Shown: positions 53,701 through 61,681 of the stretch, piece after piece
How positions within the stretch are numbered: the stretch's first letter is position 1
Layout of the letters: each line of letters starts with the position of its first letter
Assembly: GCF_011090185.1 (NCBI RefSeq)
Contig: NZ_JAAFGS010000003.1
Location: forward strand, 496,001-560,000
Reading direction: 5' to 3'
DNA length: 64,000 nucleotides
Source of the DNA: Saccharibacillus alkalitolerans
Lineage (GTDB): Bacteria; Bacillota; Bacilli; Paenibacillales; Paenibacillaceae
Notes under the pieces: model-generated
Told to the model about the DNA's origin: nothing
The model's database searches: none
Seen by the model: only the letters and a program-made list of their open reading frames with translations
Made by a program: the position numbers and the translations under genes

Positions 53701-54749
53701 CGTTCCGACAGTTCGTGTTCGCGCTGCCGGGTCTCGCTCAGTTCCGATTCCAAGCGGGTATTTTCCTCGCTCCAGATCCCTTCGCTTTCCTCCAGCTCGC
53801 TCACGCGCGCTTCGAGCTTCGCGCGCAGCTCCGCCAGCGTCCGGCCGTTCTCTTCCAGCACCGCCGCATGGCTTTGCGCCTCCGACAGATCTTCGCGCAG
53901 CTTCGCTTCGCGCGTCTTCAAGGCGGCGAATTCTTCGCCGAGCGTACGGTTCTGCTCCGCCGTCCGCTCGGACGCCTGCTCCAGCTCAGCGGCGCGGGCT
54001 TCCAATCCGCTTCTCAGATCGTTCAGGCGGGTTTCTTCTTCGCGCAGCAGGTCCAGCTCCATTTGAAGCTCTTCCCGTTTCGATTCGCTCTCTTCCAGCT
54101 TTGCGCGCAGCTCGACGCCTTCAGCGTCCAGCTTGCCCGCATGTTCCCGGCTCTCGGCCAGCGCTTCTTCGCCGCGGCGCAGTTCCAGGCGCACGGCTTC
54201 CAGTTCGCCGGTCAGTTCTTCGTTCGCCGCGCGCTCCGAATCCAGACGCCGCGAAGTTTCCTTCAGCGCGCTGCGGGTTTCGCCGCCGGATTTCTCGGAC
54301 TCCGCCAGCTTCGCTTCGAGCTGCTTCTTCTGTCCGCCGAGCCGTTCCAGTTCGCCGCTTGCCCGCTTCAACTCCTCGCGCCGAGCGGCCAGTTCTTTCT
54401 CCGCTTCGGCCAGTCTGGCATTTTCCGCGCGAAGTTCGGCCTCCGCGGCTTCCTGAGCCTCGCCGCGCTTCCGAAGCTCGGCCATTTCCGCTTCCAACGC
54501 GAGAGAGCGCATCGACGCTTCGTCCAACTGCCGCTGCAGATCCTGGTTGGATACATTGATCTCCGCCATGTTCACCGCGGCGAGGACCGCGATCCGTACC
54601 GTATCCAGACGCGGATGTCCGGTCGCGATCGCCGTCATGCGCTCGTCGACGAGCCGGGCTACCCGCTTCACGTATTCCTGGCTGCTTCCGAAAATTTTAT
54701 AGGACGTTCCGTATATCTCCACGCTGACTGTTTTCCGTTCTTCAGCCAT
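50745..54749 (-). CDS. zapA: ZapA domain protein with ~1,250-residue coiled-coil extension
   Basis: 1,334 residues. Residues 1-75 are a normal ZapA domain (KTVSVEIYGTSYKIFG ... RLVDERMTAIATGHPRLDTV, IAVLAAVNMAEI), which in other bacteria binds and bundles FtsZ at the division ring. The rest is almost pure Glu/Leu/Ala/Arg with no recognised domain, predicted as a very long coiled coil; ten in-register 14-residue repeats occupy residues 493-632 and a copied segment RVRELS-SE-YLT-EA-RLEEE occurs near 651 and 859. The C-terminus (REQYAALQKEYNEWMEMLEQ) resembles the short ZapA tail. Ordinary ZapA is 80-150 residues. GAGAGGAG precedes the ATG. Confidence 0.88.
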   Translation of the reverse strand: MAEERKTVSVEIYGTSYKIFGSSQEYVKRVARLVDERMTAIATGHPRLDTVRIAVLAAVNMAEINVSNQDLQRQLDEASMRSLALEAEMAELRKRGEAQEAAEAELRAENARLAEAEKELAARREELKRASGELERLGGQKKQLEAKLAESEKSGGETRSALKETSRRLDSERAANEELTGELEAVRLELRRGEEALAESREHAGKLDAEGVELRAKLEESESKREELQMELDLLREEETRLNDLRSGLEARAAELEQASERTAEQNRTLGEEFAALKTREAKLREDLSEAQSHAAVLEENGRTLAELRAKLEARVSELEESEGIWSEENTRLESELSETRQREHELSERYEDARALLEELRGREAEQEERRGALEAELSDVRETERDLREERERLRLAIEGQREEQAALERRMEELAETESFRAAENAELSAELEAWTERERGWREEKGTFESLLEDAEAVRVQLNGTLAEREAEIARLGGELESLGAVKASLEGELERAAEEKLRLEAELEAAAETKRRLEAESVAAGEERAGLQGELESASAERLRLTGELDAVTAEKSRLESEFASASEQRERLEGELRSASAERERLAAEAEALARDKRRLESELESLAGEKAALEGELSGLRTSLSDLEARSSESDKVRAGLEERVRELSGSEEYLTGEAVRLEEELTELMGRERELESELRQQVQAAGELRARIENLESERGTLRSELDGEREKAAALGADKAELEAGLESARAEGESLKADNDGLAAELAAAREESARHAEAEASLELRLAALTESAEALQAEKEALETGLEALRREAASLADAKAGLESGLERSAAEIESLRGGTDSLEAQLAARSGELEETRSRLEGRVRELSDSEQYLTSEAIRLEEEKARLEAELSSARDSLDAAERARQEAANELRTLRERAAASESERESLAGRLGEAEERERELGALRGSLQSELELARGEHDSAVRQNGELSAERDRLRSRLGELEGRLSELSAELDGYARREKEWNGERERQERLVADLEEQARGLRGQKEELESGLEALTAGQEERAREYARLENELAAAVVREEEAETRAAELLAQLEEARRAADERNERAGALEARLAALEAELEETQRRQIQAVEALNEAESEAERLRGAEAEWQAERDRMFSRVAEFGGREASWRIETARQRRELEEAGERERALTKSKNAAERKLEEAAAREARISEENGNLHSELRAAQEASREFEMRSVRLNAELNALQERRRSWEAEKAQLEERLTAAEHASPKEDSAAEKLQDELRQVTEQYEVLSHQLRILHVEREMEKDKREETDREYSRLREQYAALQKEYNEWMEMLEQEQRH
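52854..53273 (-). repeat. ten tandem 42-base (14-residue) repeats inside zapA
   Basis: Translated residues 493-632 divide exactly into ten 14-residue units of the form RLE-x-EL-x-xA-x-AE-K/R-x (for example RLEAELEAAAETKR, RLTGELDAVTAEKS, RLEGELRSASAERE). Each unit is two heptads, so register is kept. DNA copies have diverged but keep length. Confidence 0.8.
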
Positions 54750-55106
54750 GTTCGCCCGCTCCTCTCCATAAATAAATCATCTATTCGGCTTCGGCTTATG
54801 CCGTCGCCCGTGCGTTCAGTCGCATGTTCAAGTCGTTATGTGGGTTCGCTGCGGCATCGAGCCGTTCCTTCCCTGCCGTTGCGAATAAAAGTTCGAAAAC
54901 AGGCTGCCGGCATATTTTTCTTCCAAAGCGCGCCTATTCGGTTTTGACGCCTTCCGAACCGGAAAGTTGCTCTTTCGTCGCTTCTGCTCCGCATTCTTCG
55001 GGTCTACGCCCAAAAACCGCATCCCTCTTCAGGAGTCCGGTCCGCCGAGCGGACCGGTGTCCTAAAGAATTCGATGCGGTTTTGCCCATCTCCTGCCGGA
55101 ATCTGC
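54750..55106. other. pheT-zapA intergenic region
   Basis: No gene is visible in these 357 bases. A hairpin CCGGTCCGC / GCGGACCGG lies at 55037-55057, but no T-run follows on the minus strand, so it is only a weak terminator candidate. The zapA ribosome binding site is at its left end; no clear SigA promoter was found. Confidence 0.6.
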
Positions 55107-57536
55107 TTACTTTCTCAATTCCGCGGCGAAAGTTTGTTCAAGACGCGAGACGGCGCTTTGATGGGCCGCGGCGACTTCTTCGTCCGTCAGCGTACGTTCC
55201 GGATGACGGTAAGTCAGCGCAAGCGCCACGCTCTTCTTGCCTTCCTCGACCCGGTCTCCCGTATACACGTCGAAGACGCGGACGTCTTCCAGCAGTTCGC
55301 CGGCGGATTCCCGCACGACGCGGATCAGCGCCCCGGCTTCGACCGCCAGGTCGACCACGACGGCGATATCGCGCTGCGCGGACGGATAGCGCGGAAGATC
55401 CCGGTATTCGATCTCCGGCGCCGCGCCCGCGTACAATTCGTCCAGCAAAATCTCGGCCGCGTACGTGTCGTCGAGATCGTAATCGCGCTGAAGCTGCGGA
55501 TGCAGCTGACCCAGCGCCCCGATCCGTTTATCCGGCGCGCTCGCCAGATAGAGCGACGCGGAGCGTCCCGGATGGAAGCCGTCCGGCGAATCGGCGCGGA
55601 ATTCGGCTTCCAGCCCCAGATCCTCGAGCACGCTTTCGACCGCGCCTTTCAGATCGAAGAAGTCGACTTTGCGAGCGGCGGAACCGATCGCGCCGTCCGC
55701 GCGGCTTCCGGTCAGCAGCAGACCCAGCATCGTCAGCTCCACCGGCTGCACGGTCACTTTCTGTTCGCTGGCATGGAAGACTTTGCCGATCTCGAACAGC
55801 GACAGGTCGGCGTTTTTGCGGTTGAGGTTGTACTGCGCCGATTCAAGCAGCAGCGGCACCAGGCTGGTGCGCAGCACGCTGCGTTCCTCGCTCATCGGCA
55901 TCGCAAGCGGCACCGCATGCGTGCCGGCCGAGAACGACGTGAAATTGCGCGTGTTTTCCGGACGGGTGAACGAGTAGGTAATCGCTTCGTGGAAGCCGCC
56001 GCGGGTCAGCGTACGGCGGATCGCATGCCGGACCGCCTGGGATTTCGTATAAGAGCCCGGCGTCGTCGGTCCTTCGATGACCGTCGTCGGGATGTTGTCG
56101 TAACCGTGAATGCGCGCCGCTTCCTCGATCAGGTCGACGTCGCGAGTGATGTCGCCGCGCCGCGTCGGAACCTGCACGTCCAGCATACCCTGCGCGCTGT
56201 CCGCGCATTTGAAGTTCAGGCGCGCGAAGATCGCTTTGAGTTCCAGCATCGAGATGTCCGTGCCGAGGTAGGCGTTCAGCTTCGTCAGCGACAGCGGAAT
56301 AGTCTTCTCCTGAATTTTGCCGCCGCCCTGCTCGGCGATGCCGTGCGCGACGGAACCTCCGGCATGGCGGGAGAGCAGCAGCGCGGCGCGGTCAAGCGCG
56401 GCGATGACCGCCGAAGGATCGACTTCTTTTTCGAAGCGCAGGCTCGCTTCGGAACGAAGGCCGAGCTTTCTCGACGTCTTGCGTACCGAAGAGCCGGAGA
56501 ACTTGGCGGATTCGAGCGCGATGTTGACCGTGGTTTCCGTGACTTCGGTCTCCAGTCCGCCCATCACGCCGGCCAAGGCGGCCGGACGGTCGTCGCCGGT
56601 GATGAGCAGCATCGACGGATCGAGCTTGCGCTCCTGGCCGTCGAGCGTCGTCAGCGTTTCGCCTTCGCGCGCCGGACGCACGCCGATTTCTTTGCCCAGC
56701 TTGTCGGCATCGAACGCGTGCAGCGGCTGGCCGCATTCCAGCATCACGTAGTTCGTGATGTCGACCACGTTGTTGGTCGGGCGAATGCCTGCCGCCATCA
56801 GGCGGTTCTGCATCCACTGCGGCGACGGTCCGATCTTGACGCCGGAAATGTAGCGGATGGCGTAATGCGAGCACAGTTCGCCGTCTTCGATCGAGACGCC
56901 GACATGCTCCGAAGCGGTTCCGCCGGCTTCGATCAGATCGATCGAAGGCAGCTTCACGTCGCGGCCGAGAATGGCCGCCGTCTCGTAAGCCGCGCCGATC
57001 ATGCTGAGGCAGTCGGAACGGTTAGGCGTCAGATCGAATTCCAGCACCGCGTCGTCCAGTCCGAGCACCTGCACGATCGGAAGACCGATTTCCGTGTTTT
57101 CCGGCAGCACGAGAATGCCCTCCTGCTGATCCTTCGGCAGCAGCTTGTCGTTCATGCCCAGCTCTTTGGCCGAACAGATCATGCCCTGCGAAGCCACGCC
57201 GCGCAGTTTGGCGTTTTTGATCTTGAAATCGCCCGGCAGAACGGCACCGACGACCGCGACGGGAACTTTTTGGCCGGCATCGACGTTTTTCGCTCCGCAG
57301 ACGATCTGCAGATCTTCGCCCGATCCCACGTCGACGGTGCAGACGTTCAGCTTATCGGCGTCCGGGTGCTTCTCCTTGTGTTTGACATAGCCGACGACCA
57401 CGCCGGTCACGCCCTGGTTGCGCTGTTCGATCTCGTCGATCTCGATGCCGGCGCGCGTGATTTTTTCCGCCAGCTGCTCAGGCGTCACGTCTTCGATTCC
57501 TACATATTCGGATAACCACTGCGTAGATACTTTCAC
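55107..57536 (-). CDS. pheT: phenylalanyl-tRNA synthetase beta subunit
   Basis: 809 residues from GTG 57536 (AAGGAAG upstream). All expected domains are present: the N-terminal EMAP/tRNA-binding domain (about 40-150, GVTGVVVGYVKHKEKHPDADKL), the B3/B4 editing domain (about 210-390), the B5 segment and the C-terminal ferredoxin-fold anticodon-binding domain (RYPSAQRDIAVVVD to the end). With PheS it forms the alpha2-beta2 enzyme. It is cotranscribed with pheS, 42 bases upstream. Confidence 0.96.
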   Translation of the reverse strand: MKVSTQWLSEYVGIEDVTPEQLAEKITRAGIEIDEIEQRNQGVTGVVVGYVKHKEKHPDADKLNVCTVDVGSGEDLQIVCGAKNVDAGQKVPVAVVGAVLPGDFKIKNAKLRGVASQGMICSAKELGMNDKLLPKDQQEGILVLPENTEIGLPIVQVLGLDDAVLEFDLTPNRSDCLSMIGAAYETAAILGRDVKLPSIDLIEAGGTASEHVGVSIEDGELCSHYAIRYISGVKIGPSPQWMQNRLMAAGIRPTNNVVDITNYVMLECGQPLHAFDADKLGKEIGVRPAREGETLTTLDGQERKLDPSMLLITGDDRPAALAGVMGGLETEVTETTVNIALESAKFSGSSVRKTSRKLGLRSEASLRFEKEVDPSAVIAALDRAALLLSRHAGGSVAHGIAEQGGGKIQEKTIPLSLTKLNAYLGTDISMLELKAIFARLNFKCADSAQGMLDVQVPTRRGDITRDVDLIEEAARIHGYDNIPTTVIEGPTTPGSYTKSQAVRHAIRRTLTRGGFHEAITYSFTRPENTRNFTSFSAGTHAVPLAMPMSEERSVLRTSLVPLLLESAQYNLNRKNADLSLFEIGKVFHASEQKVTVQPVELTMLGLLLTGSRADGAIGSAARKVDFFDLKGAVESVLEDLGLEAEFRADSPDGFHPGRSASLYLASAPDKRIGALGQLHPQLQRDYDLDDTYAAEILLDELYAGAAPEIEYRDLPRYPSAQRDIAVVVDLAVEAGALIRVVRESAGELLEDVRVFDVYTGDRVEEGKKSVALALTYRHPERTLTDEEVAAAHQSAVSRLEQTFAAELRK

Positions 57537-57578
57537 TGCCCGCTCACTTCCTTATTCGTTATGGATTGTTTTTTATCG

Positions 57579-58595
57579 TTATTGGCGCGCGAACTGTTCC
57601 AGGAACCGCTCGTCGTTATTGTAGAAATGCCGGATATCGTCGATGCCGTATTTCAGCATGGCGATCCGCTCGGCGCCCATGCCGAATGCGAAGCCGCTGT
57701 ACTGTTCGGGATCGTAGCCGCTCATCTCCAGCACGCGCGGATGCACCATGCCGCAGCCGAGGATTTCGAGCCAACTCGGCTCCGTCGCGCCTTTTTTCTT
57801 GTACATCACGTCGACTTCCGCGCTCGGTTCGGTGAACGGGAAGAAGCTCGGCCGCATGCGGATCTGTGCTTCTTCGCCAAACAGCTTCTGTATGAAGGTC
57901 AGCAGCGTGCCTTTGAGATCGCTCATGCGGATATTTTTGCCGATGACCAGTCCTTCGATCTGATGGAACTGGAACGAGTGCGTCGCGTCGTCGTCGTCGC
58001 GGCGGTACACTTTGCCCGGGCAGATGACTTTAACCGGCACTTCGCCGGCCATGCGCTGCATCGTACGCACCTGAACCGGAGACGTATGCGTTCTCAGCAG
58101 CAGTTCTTCCGTAATATAGAAGGAATCCTGCATATCGCGCGCCGGATGATCCTTAGGAAGATTCAGCGCTTCGAAGTTGTGGTAGTCGGTTTCCACTTCC
58201 GGCCCCTCCGCGATCTGATAGCCCATGCCGATGAAGATCTGCTCGATCTCCTCGATGACCCTCGTCAGCGGATGCACGGCGCCCCGCGGCAGCTTGCGTC
58301 CCGGCAGCGTCACGTCGATCGTCTCGGACGCCAGACGGCGCTCCGTCTCTTCGCGTTCGAACCGTTCGGCGTGCGCCGTCACGGCCGCGTCGATCGCGTC
58401 GCGCACCTCGTTCGCCAGCTGCCCGATGATCGGACGCTCTTCGGCCGACAGTCCGCCCATGCCGCGCAGAATTTCGGTCAGTTTGCCCTTTTTGCCCTGA
58501 TATTTAACGCGCAGCTCGTCGAGATGCTTCGCGTCCGTCACGCCCTGAAGTTCTTCGAGCGCTTCGGCTTTCAATTGTTCCAAACGTTCTCTCAT
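57579..58595 (-). CDS. pheS: phenylalanyl-tRNA synthetase alpha subunit
   Basis: 338 residues from ATG 58595 (AAAGGAGT upstream). N-terminal coiled-coil tRNA-binding arm ([18 protein letters not shown]) and class II catalytic core with [33 protein letters not shown] and [15 protein letters not shown]. It activates phenylalanine. Control is by a T-box leader upstream. Confidence 0.96.
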   Translation of the reverse strand: MRERLEQLKAEALEELQGVTDAKHLDELRVKYQGKKGKLTEILRGMGGLSAEERPIIGQLANEVRDAIDAAVTAHAERFEREETERRLASETIDVTLPGRKLPRGAVHPLTRVIEEIEQIFIGMGYQIAEGPEVETDYHNFEALNLPKDHPARDMQDSFYITEELLLRTHTSPVQVRTMQRMAGEVPVKVICPGKVYRRDDDDATHSFQFHQIEGLVIGKNIRMSDLKGTLLTFIQKLFGEEAQIRMRPSFFPFTEPSAEVDVMYKKKGATEPSWLEILGCGMVHPRVLEMSGYDPEQYSGFAFGMGAERIAMLKYGIDDIRHFYNNDERFLEQFARQ

Positions 58596-58659
58596 CGTTC
58601 GCAGACTCCTTTCCCGCCCGGGGAAGTATTGATGGTTGGCTTGCAGGTTCGGTTTTCTC

Positions 58660-58985
58660 CGTAAAACAAAAAGATCTTCCCGCCCCAAGGGACGAAAAGA
58701 TCGCGTTACCACCCTAATTCAGAAACCTTCCCTCCGGCCCGCAGGCAGGGGAAACGACGCGGCCGCAGCGGCCGGGCTTCTCTCGGAGACGAGGATATCG
58801 GGTCGTCAATCCGGCTTCCCTAATGCGGAGCGGCAGGCGCCCGGTTCAGAAAGCGGCTCCGGAGCGAACTTCGGCGGCGGCGTGATCGTGGGAATGCTCT
58901 CAATCCACGGCATTCTCTCCCTGTACGGCGGCGTCGCTTACTCTTCTCCATCATCGCGATGTTCAATATGGTCAATCGAATACAA
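58660..58985 (-). ncRNA. T-box leader of pheS-pheT
   Basis: The minus strand has the T-box sequence AGGGTGGTAACGCG (58708-58695) followed by an overlapping intrinsic terminator (GATCTTCCCGCCCC pairing with GGGACGAAAAGATC at 58673-58702, then a T-run). Upstream, GATGATGGAGAAGAGTAAGC and AGGGAGAGAATGCC match the conserved Stem I of T-boxes. It would sense uncharged tRNA-Phe. Confidence 0.9.
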
Positions 58986-58996
58986 GATGCCTATCC

Positions 58997-59026
58997 ATTC
59001 TACTAAAAAATCGGCGGCGGCGTCAA
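58997..59026 (-). promoter_or_regulatory. SigA promoter of pheS-pheT
   Basis: On the minus strand TTGACG (59026-59021), 18 bases, TAGAAT (59002-58997). The -35 box overlaps the stop codon of the ABC-F gene. Confidence 0.7.
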
Positions 59027-60945
59027 CCAAAGGATGTGCTCCCGTCCGATCGCTTCACGGCCAGCTCCGCCAATTCCTTTTTCACCTCGCGGATCTCGGC
59101 CATGACTTCGGCGGACACCGCTCCGCGCAGCGCGCCGCCTGCCGGCTCCTCTTCGCCTTCGTTCGCCCGATTCTCCGCTTCTCCCCGCAGCAGCTCCGCC
59201 AGCCTCAATTCCAGTCTCAGCCGCCGTTCGTTCTCCTCGCGGCTCTCCGGCTCTTCTTCCCGCAGCCTGCGTCTCTCCTCCTGCTCGGCCATCGTTCCTT
59301 CGAACAGCGTCAATCCGCCCTGCCCGTCCAGCTCCGCGATCCGGTTGGCAGCCCTGCGCACCAGCATCCGGTCATGCGAGACGAGCAGCAGCGCGCCCCG
59401 ATATCCCGTCAGCGCGTCTTCCATCACTTCGCGGGTATCGATGTCGAGGTAGTTGCTCGGCTCGTCGAGCACCAGCAGATTGGCGCCGCCGAAGTACAGT
59501 CGGATAAACGCCGCCCTGCATTTTTCGCCCATGCTCAGATCGCCGATCGTCTTGAACACGTCTTCGCGGGAGAACAGGAAACAGCCGAGCAGCGTGCGCG
59601 CTTCCGTCTGCGTCATATTGGGCATCTCCAGCAGGGTATCCAGCAGCGTTTTTTCCAGCGGCAGCCCTTCCAACTCCTGAGAAAAATAGCCGATCTTCAC
59701 GCCGGGATGCAGCGTTACCCGCCCGTCGGTCGGCTCAAGCCTCTGCGTCGCCAGACGCAGCAGAGTCGTTTTGCCGCTTCCGTTCGGCCCGCGCACCGCC
59801 AGCCGATCGCCGCGATCCAGCCGGAAATGCGCATCTTTCAGAATGACCCGCTCCCCGTAGCAAAAATCCGCATGTTCGAACCGCAGCAGCGTCCGCGCTT
59901 CGAACCCTTCGTCTTTCAGATTCATTTTCATCCGCGGCGCTTTGCGCACGCTGCCCACGCTTTCGGCTTCCAGACGCTCGAGCTGCTTCTGCTTGGCGTG
60001 ATAGCGGGAAACGTTCTTTTTCGCTTTGGCTTTGTAGTAGCTCTGCGTGATCTTGACTTCGCTTTGATGCGCCGCCGAATTGTGGGCCTGAAGAAACCAC
60101 TGCTGGTAGTTGCGGATCGATTCTTCCAGCGCTTTGCGCTGCTGCTCCTGCTTGCGGTGCAGCGCTTCGTGCTCCCGCAGTTCCCGCTCCTTATGGCCTT
60201 TGTAATCGGTATAGCCGCCGCGGTATTTGACGATCCCGTCCGGATTCAGTTCGCAGACCGCCGTCGCCACCTCGTCGATAAACTGCCGATCGTGCGAGAC
60301 GAACAGCAGCGTGCCGGCATAGCTTTTAAGCTGCTCTTCCAGCCAATGCAGACTTTCTTCGTCCAAATGGTTGGTCGGTTCGTCGAGGATCAGCAGCTTC
60401 GGCGACTTGGCGAGCAGCGCCGCGAGGCGCACTCTCGTCTTTTGCCCTCCGCTGAGCGAAGCATACGGCAGCTCCCACGCCTCCCGCGGCATGCCGATGC
60501 GCCGCAGCTGCTTCTCGACCTCGTTTTCCCAACCGAAACCGCCTTGCGCCTCGTAAGCTTCCAGCGCCGGTCCGTAGGCTTCCAACGCCTGCGCCGCGCG
60601 CCCGTCGCCCGCGCTCATCTCCGCCGTCAATCGGTCCAGCCGTTCCTTGAGCGCATGCAGCCTGCCGTTTTCAAGGTAAGCCCGCTCCAATGCGGTCATC
60701 CCCTGCGGAACTTCCTCCTGCTGCTTCATCATGCCCCATTCTTCGAGCGGCAGCATCCGTTCGACGGTGCCGCCGCCCGCTTCCTCCATACCGGCCAGAA
60801 TGCGCAGCAGCGTCGTTTTCCCGCAGCCGTTGCGTCCGAACAGCGCCAGCCGCTCGCCTTCCGTCACTTCCAGGTTTACCTTTTCGAACACGGGCCGTCC
60901 GTCCCATTCCTTCCGCAAATCTTTGACCGTGATCCATGTACGCAT
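59023..60945 (-). CDS. ABC-F family ATP-binding protein (antibiotic-resistance-like)
   Basis: 640 residues from ATG 60945 (GAGAGGA upstream). Two ABC domains without membrane segments: NBD1 Walker A GRNGCGKTTLLR, signature LSGGQKTR, Walker B LLILDEPTNHLD; NBD2 GPNGSGKTTLLR, LSMGEKCR and LLVLDEPSNYLDID. The long linker between them (about 255-350, Glu/Lys/Gln-rich) is the P-site tRNA interaction motif. The C-terminus has a further charged tail. ABC-F proteins of this build displace ribosome-targeting drugs (Vga, Lsa and VmlR). The leader peptide and terminator upstream match attenuation-controlled resistance ABC-Fs, which supports that role; the drug is unknown. Confidence 0.9.
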   Translation of the reverse strand: MRTWITVKDLRKEWDGRPVFEKVNLEVTEGERLALFGRNGCGKTTLLRILAGMEEAGGGTVERMLPLEEWGMMKQQEEVPQGMTALERAYLENGRLHALKERLDRLTAEMSAGDGRAAQALEAYGPALEAYEAQGGFGWENEVEKQLRRIGMPREAWELPYASLSGGQKTRVRLAALLAKSPKLLILDEPTNHLDEESLHWLEEQLKSYAGTLLFVSHDRQFIDEVATAVCELNPDGIVKYRGGYTDYKGHKERELREHEALHRKQEQQRKALEESIRNYQQWFLQAHNSAAHQSEVKITQSYYKAKAKKNVSRYHAKQKQLERLEAESVGSVRKAPRMKMNLKDEGFEARTLLRFEHADFCYGERVILKDAHFRLDRGDRLAVRGPNGSGKTTLLRLATQRLEPTDGRVTLHPGVKIGYFSQELEGLPLEKTLLDTLLEMPNMTQTEARTLLGCFLFSREDVFKTIGDLSMGEKCRAAFIRLYFGGANLLVLDEPSNYLDIDTREVMEDALTGYRGALLLVSHDRMLVRRAANRIAELDGQGGLTLFEGTMAEQEERRRLREEEPESREENERRLRLELRLAELLRGEAENRANEGEEEPAGGALRGAVSAEVMAEIREVKKELAELAVKRSDGSTSFG

Positions 60946-60982
60946 ACACGCTTCATCCTCTCTATCCGATAAAGTCGCAGAC

Positions 60983-61021
60983 AAAAAAAGTCCGCAGGAC
61001 GGCAATCGCCGCTGCGGACTT
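60983..61021 (-). terminator. attenuator terminator in the ABC-F leader
   Basis: On the minus strand AAGTCCGCAG-CGGC-GATT-GCCG-TC-CTGCGGACTT followed by TTTTTTT. It lies 37 bases upstream of the ABC-F start codon, inside the transcript, so it must be bypassed for expression. GCTGCGG (61153-61147 on the minus strand) can pair with CCGCAGC in the terminator arm and is a candidate antiterminator. Confidence 0.8.
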
Positions 61022-61224
61022 CGAGTCGGATGGAAAAAGAAACGTATGGTTGCGTCGGAGCTTGCGATCGTATCCCGATAAGCGGGTACGCAAAAAAAGG
61101 CAGCCGGCTCCCGACGGAAGACAGACGTATCCCTCTCGCACTCATGCCGCAGCCGAACGATCGAGCGTCCGCCTGTCGTGGTCCGCTTTCTTCGAATCGT
61201 TCGAAAAAACGCGGATATGCCGAG

Positions 61225-61254
61225 TTAGATGAGGTGGTACATCTTGTTATCCAT
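61225..61254 (-). CDS. leader peptide of the ABC-F gene (MDNKMYHLI)
   Basis: A 9-codon ORF, ATG to TAA, on the minus strand, with GAGAGGT about 12 bases upstream. It is 50 bases downstream of the promoter -10 box and 200 bases ahead of the attenuator. Drug-stalled ribosomes on such short ORFs change leader folding and let transcription continue; that mechanism is known for vmlR, and for erm and cat genes at the translational level, and is inferred here. Confidence 0.65.
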   Translation of the reverse strand: MDNKMYHLI

Positions 61255-61310
61255 CGTATAGTGGTTACCTCTCGAATTCTACAGAATGGCCGGACTCTGC
61301 CGACACGGCC

Positions 61311-61339
61311 AGTATAACGGAACTTCCAGCTCCGGACAA
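61311..61339 (-). promoter_or_regulatory. SigA promoter of the ABC-F leader
   Basis: On the minus strand TTGTCC (61339-61334), 17 bases, TATACT (61316-61311), 15 bases after the stop of the 50-codon ORF. Confidence 0.75.
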
Positions 61340-61353
61340 CCCTTTTTTCCCGA

Positions 61354-61506
61354 TCAGCCGAATAAAAAGCCCCATACGGCATGCAGTCCGGTCCCCGCCA
61401 GAACCAGCACGCCCCCTACAAAAGCCAGATAAGTCAACAGGCCGATCCCCGCGATCAGCGCCAATCCGATTCCGTTTCCCCGTTTTCCGTGCATGCGGTT
61501 TTCCAT
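61354..61506 (-). CDS. small membrane protein (50 residues)
   Basis: 50 codons, ATG to TGA, with GGGGAG 11 bases upstream. A short basic head (MENRMHGKRGNG) is followed by an uninterrupted hydrophobic stretch of about 38 residues (starting IGLALIAGIGLLTYLAFVGG), enough for one long or two short membrane helices, ending WGFLFG. I recognise no family. It ends just before the ABC-F promoter on the same strand and could be a separate envelope peptide. Confidence 0.6.
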   Translation of the reverse strand: MENRMHGKRGNGIGLALIAGIGLLTYLAFVGGVLVLAGTGLHAVWGFLFG

Positions 61507-61681
61507 ACCGGTACCACTCCCCGTTTCTCCGATGGAGCTTTCGCCTTGTGATTCTCTCCCCGGCTAAAAAGCCCTTCCTTTTCTTTATCGGCATCCCTTC
61601 GCTCTACCGATACCCTTTTCTGCAAAAGTTCTGTGAACGTGGTAAAATCGGCGTAGCGAAACGTAAGGAGAATCAGCGGAC

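Noticed and set aside
55074-57515. An 813-codon open frame antisense to pheT
   Set aside because: It mirrors the codon pattern of pheT in GC-rich DNA, has an Arg/His/Phe/Val-rich sequence without any family mark, and no ribosome binding site.
58636-60972. A 778-codon open frame antisense to the ABC-F gene and pheS leader
   Set aside because: It crosses a T-box leader and covers a clear ABC-F gene; composition is that of a shadow frame.
61081-61140. A second terminator in the ABC-F leader (GCCGGCTGCC followed by seven T residues on the minus strand)
   Set aside because: No good complementary 5' arm could be found close by, so only the terminator at 60983-61021 was called.
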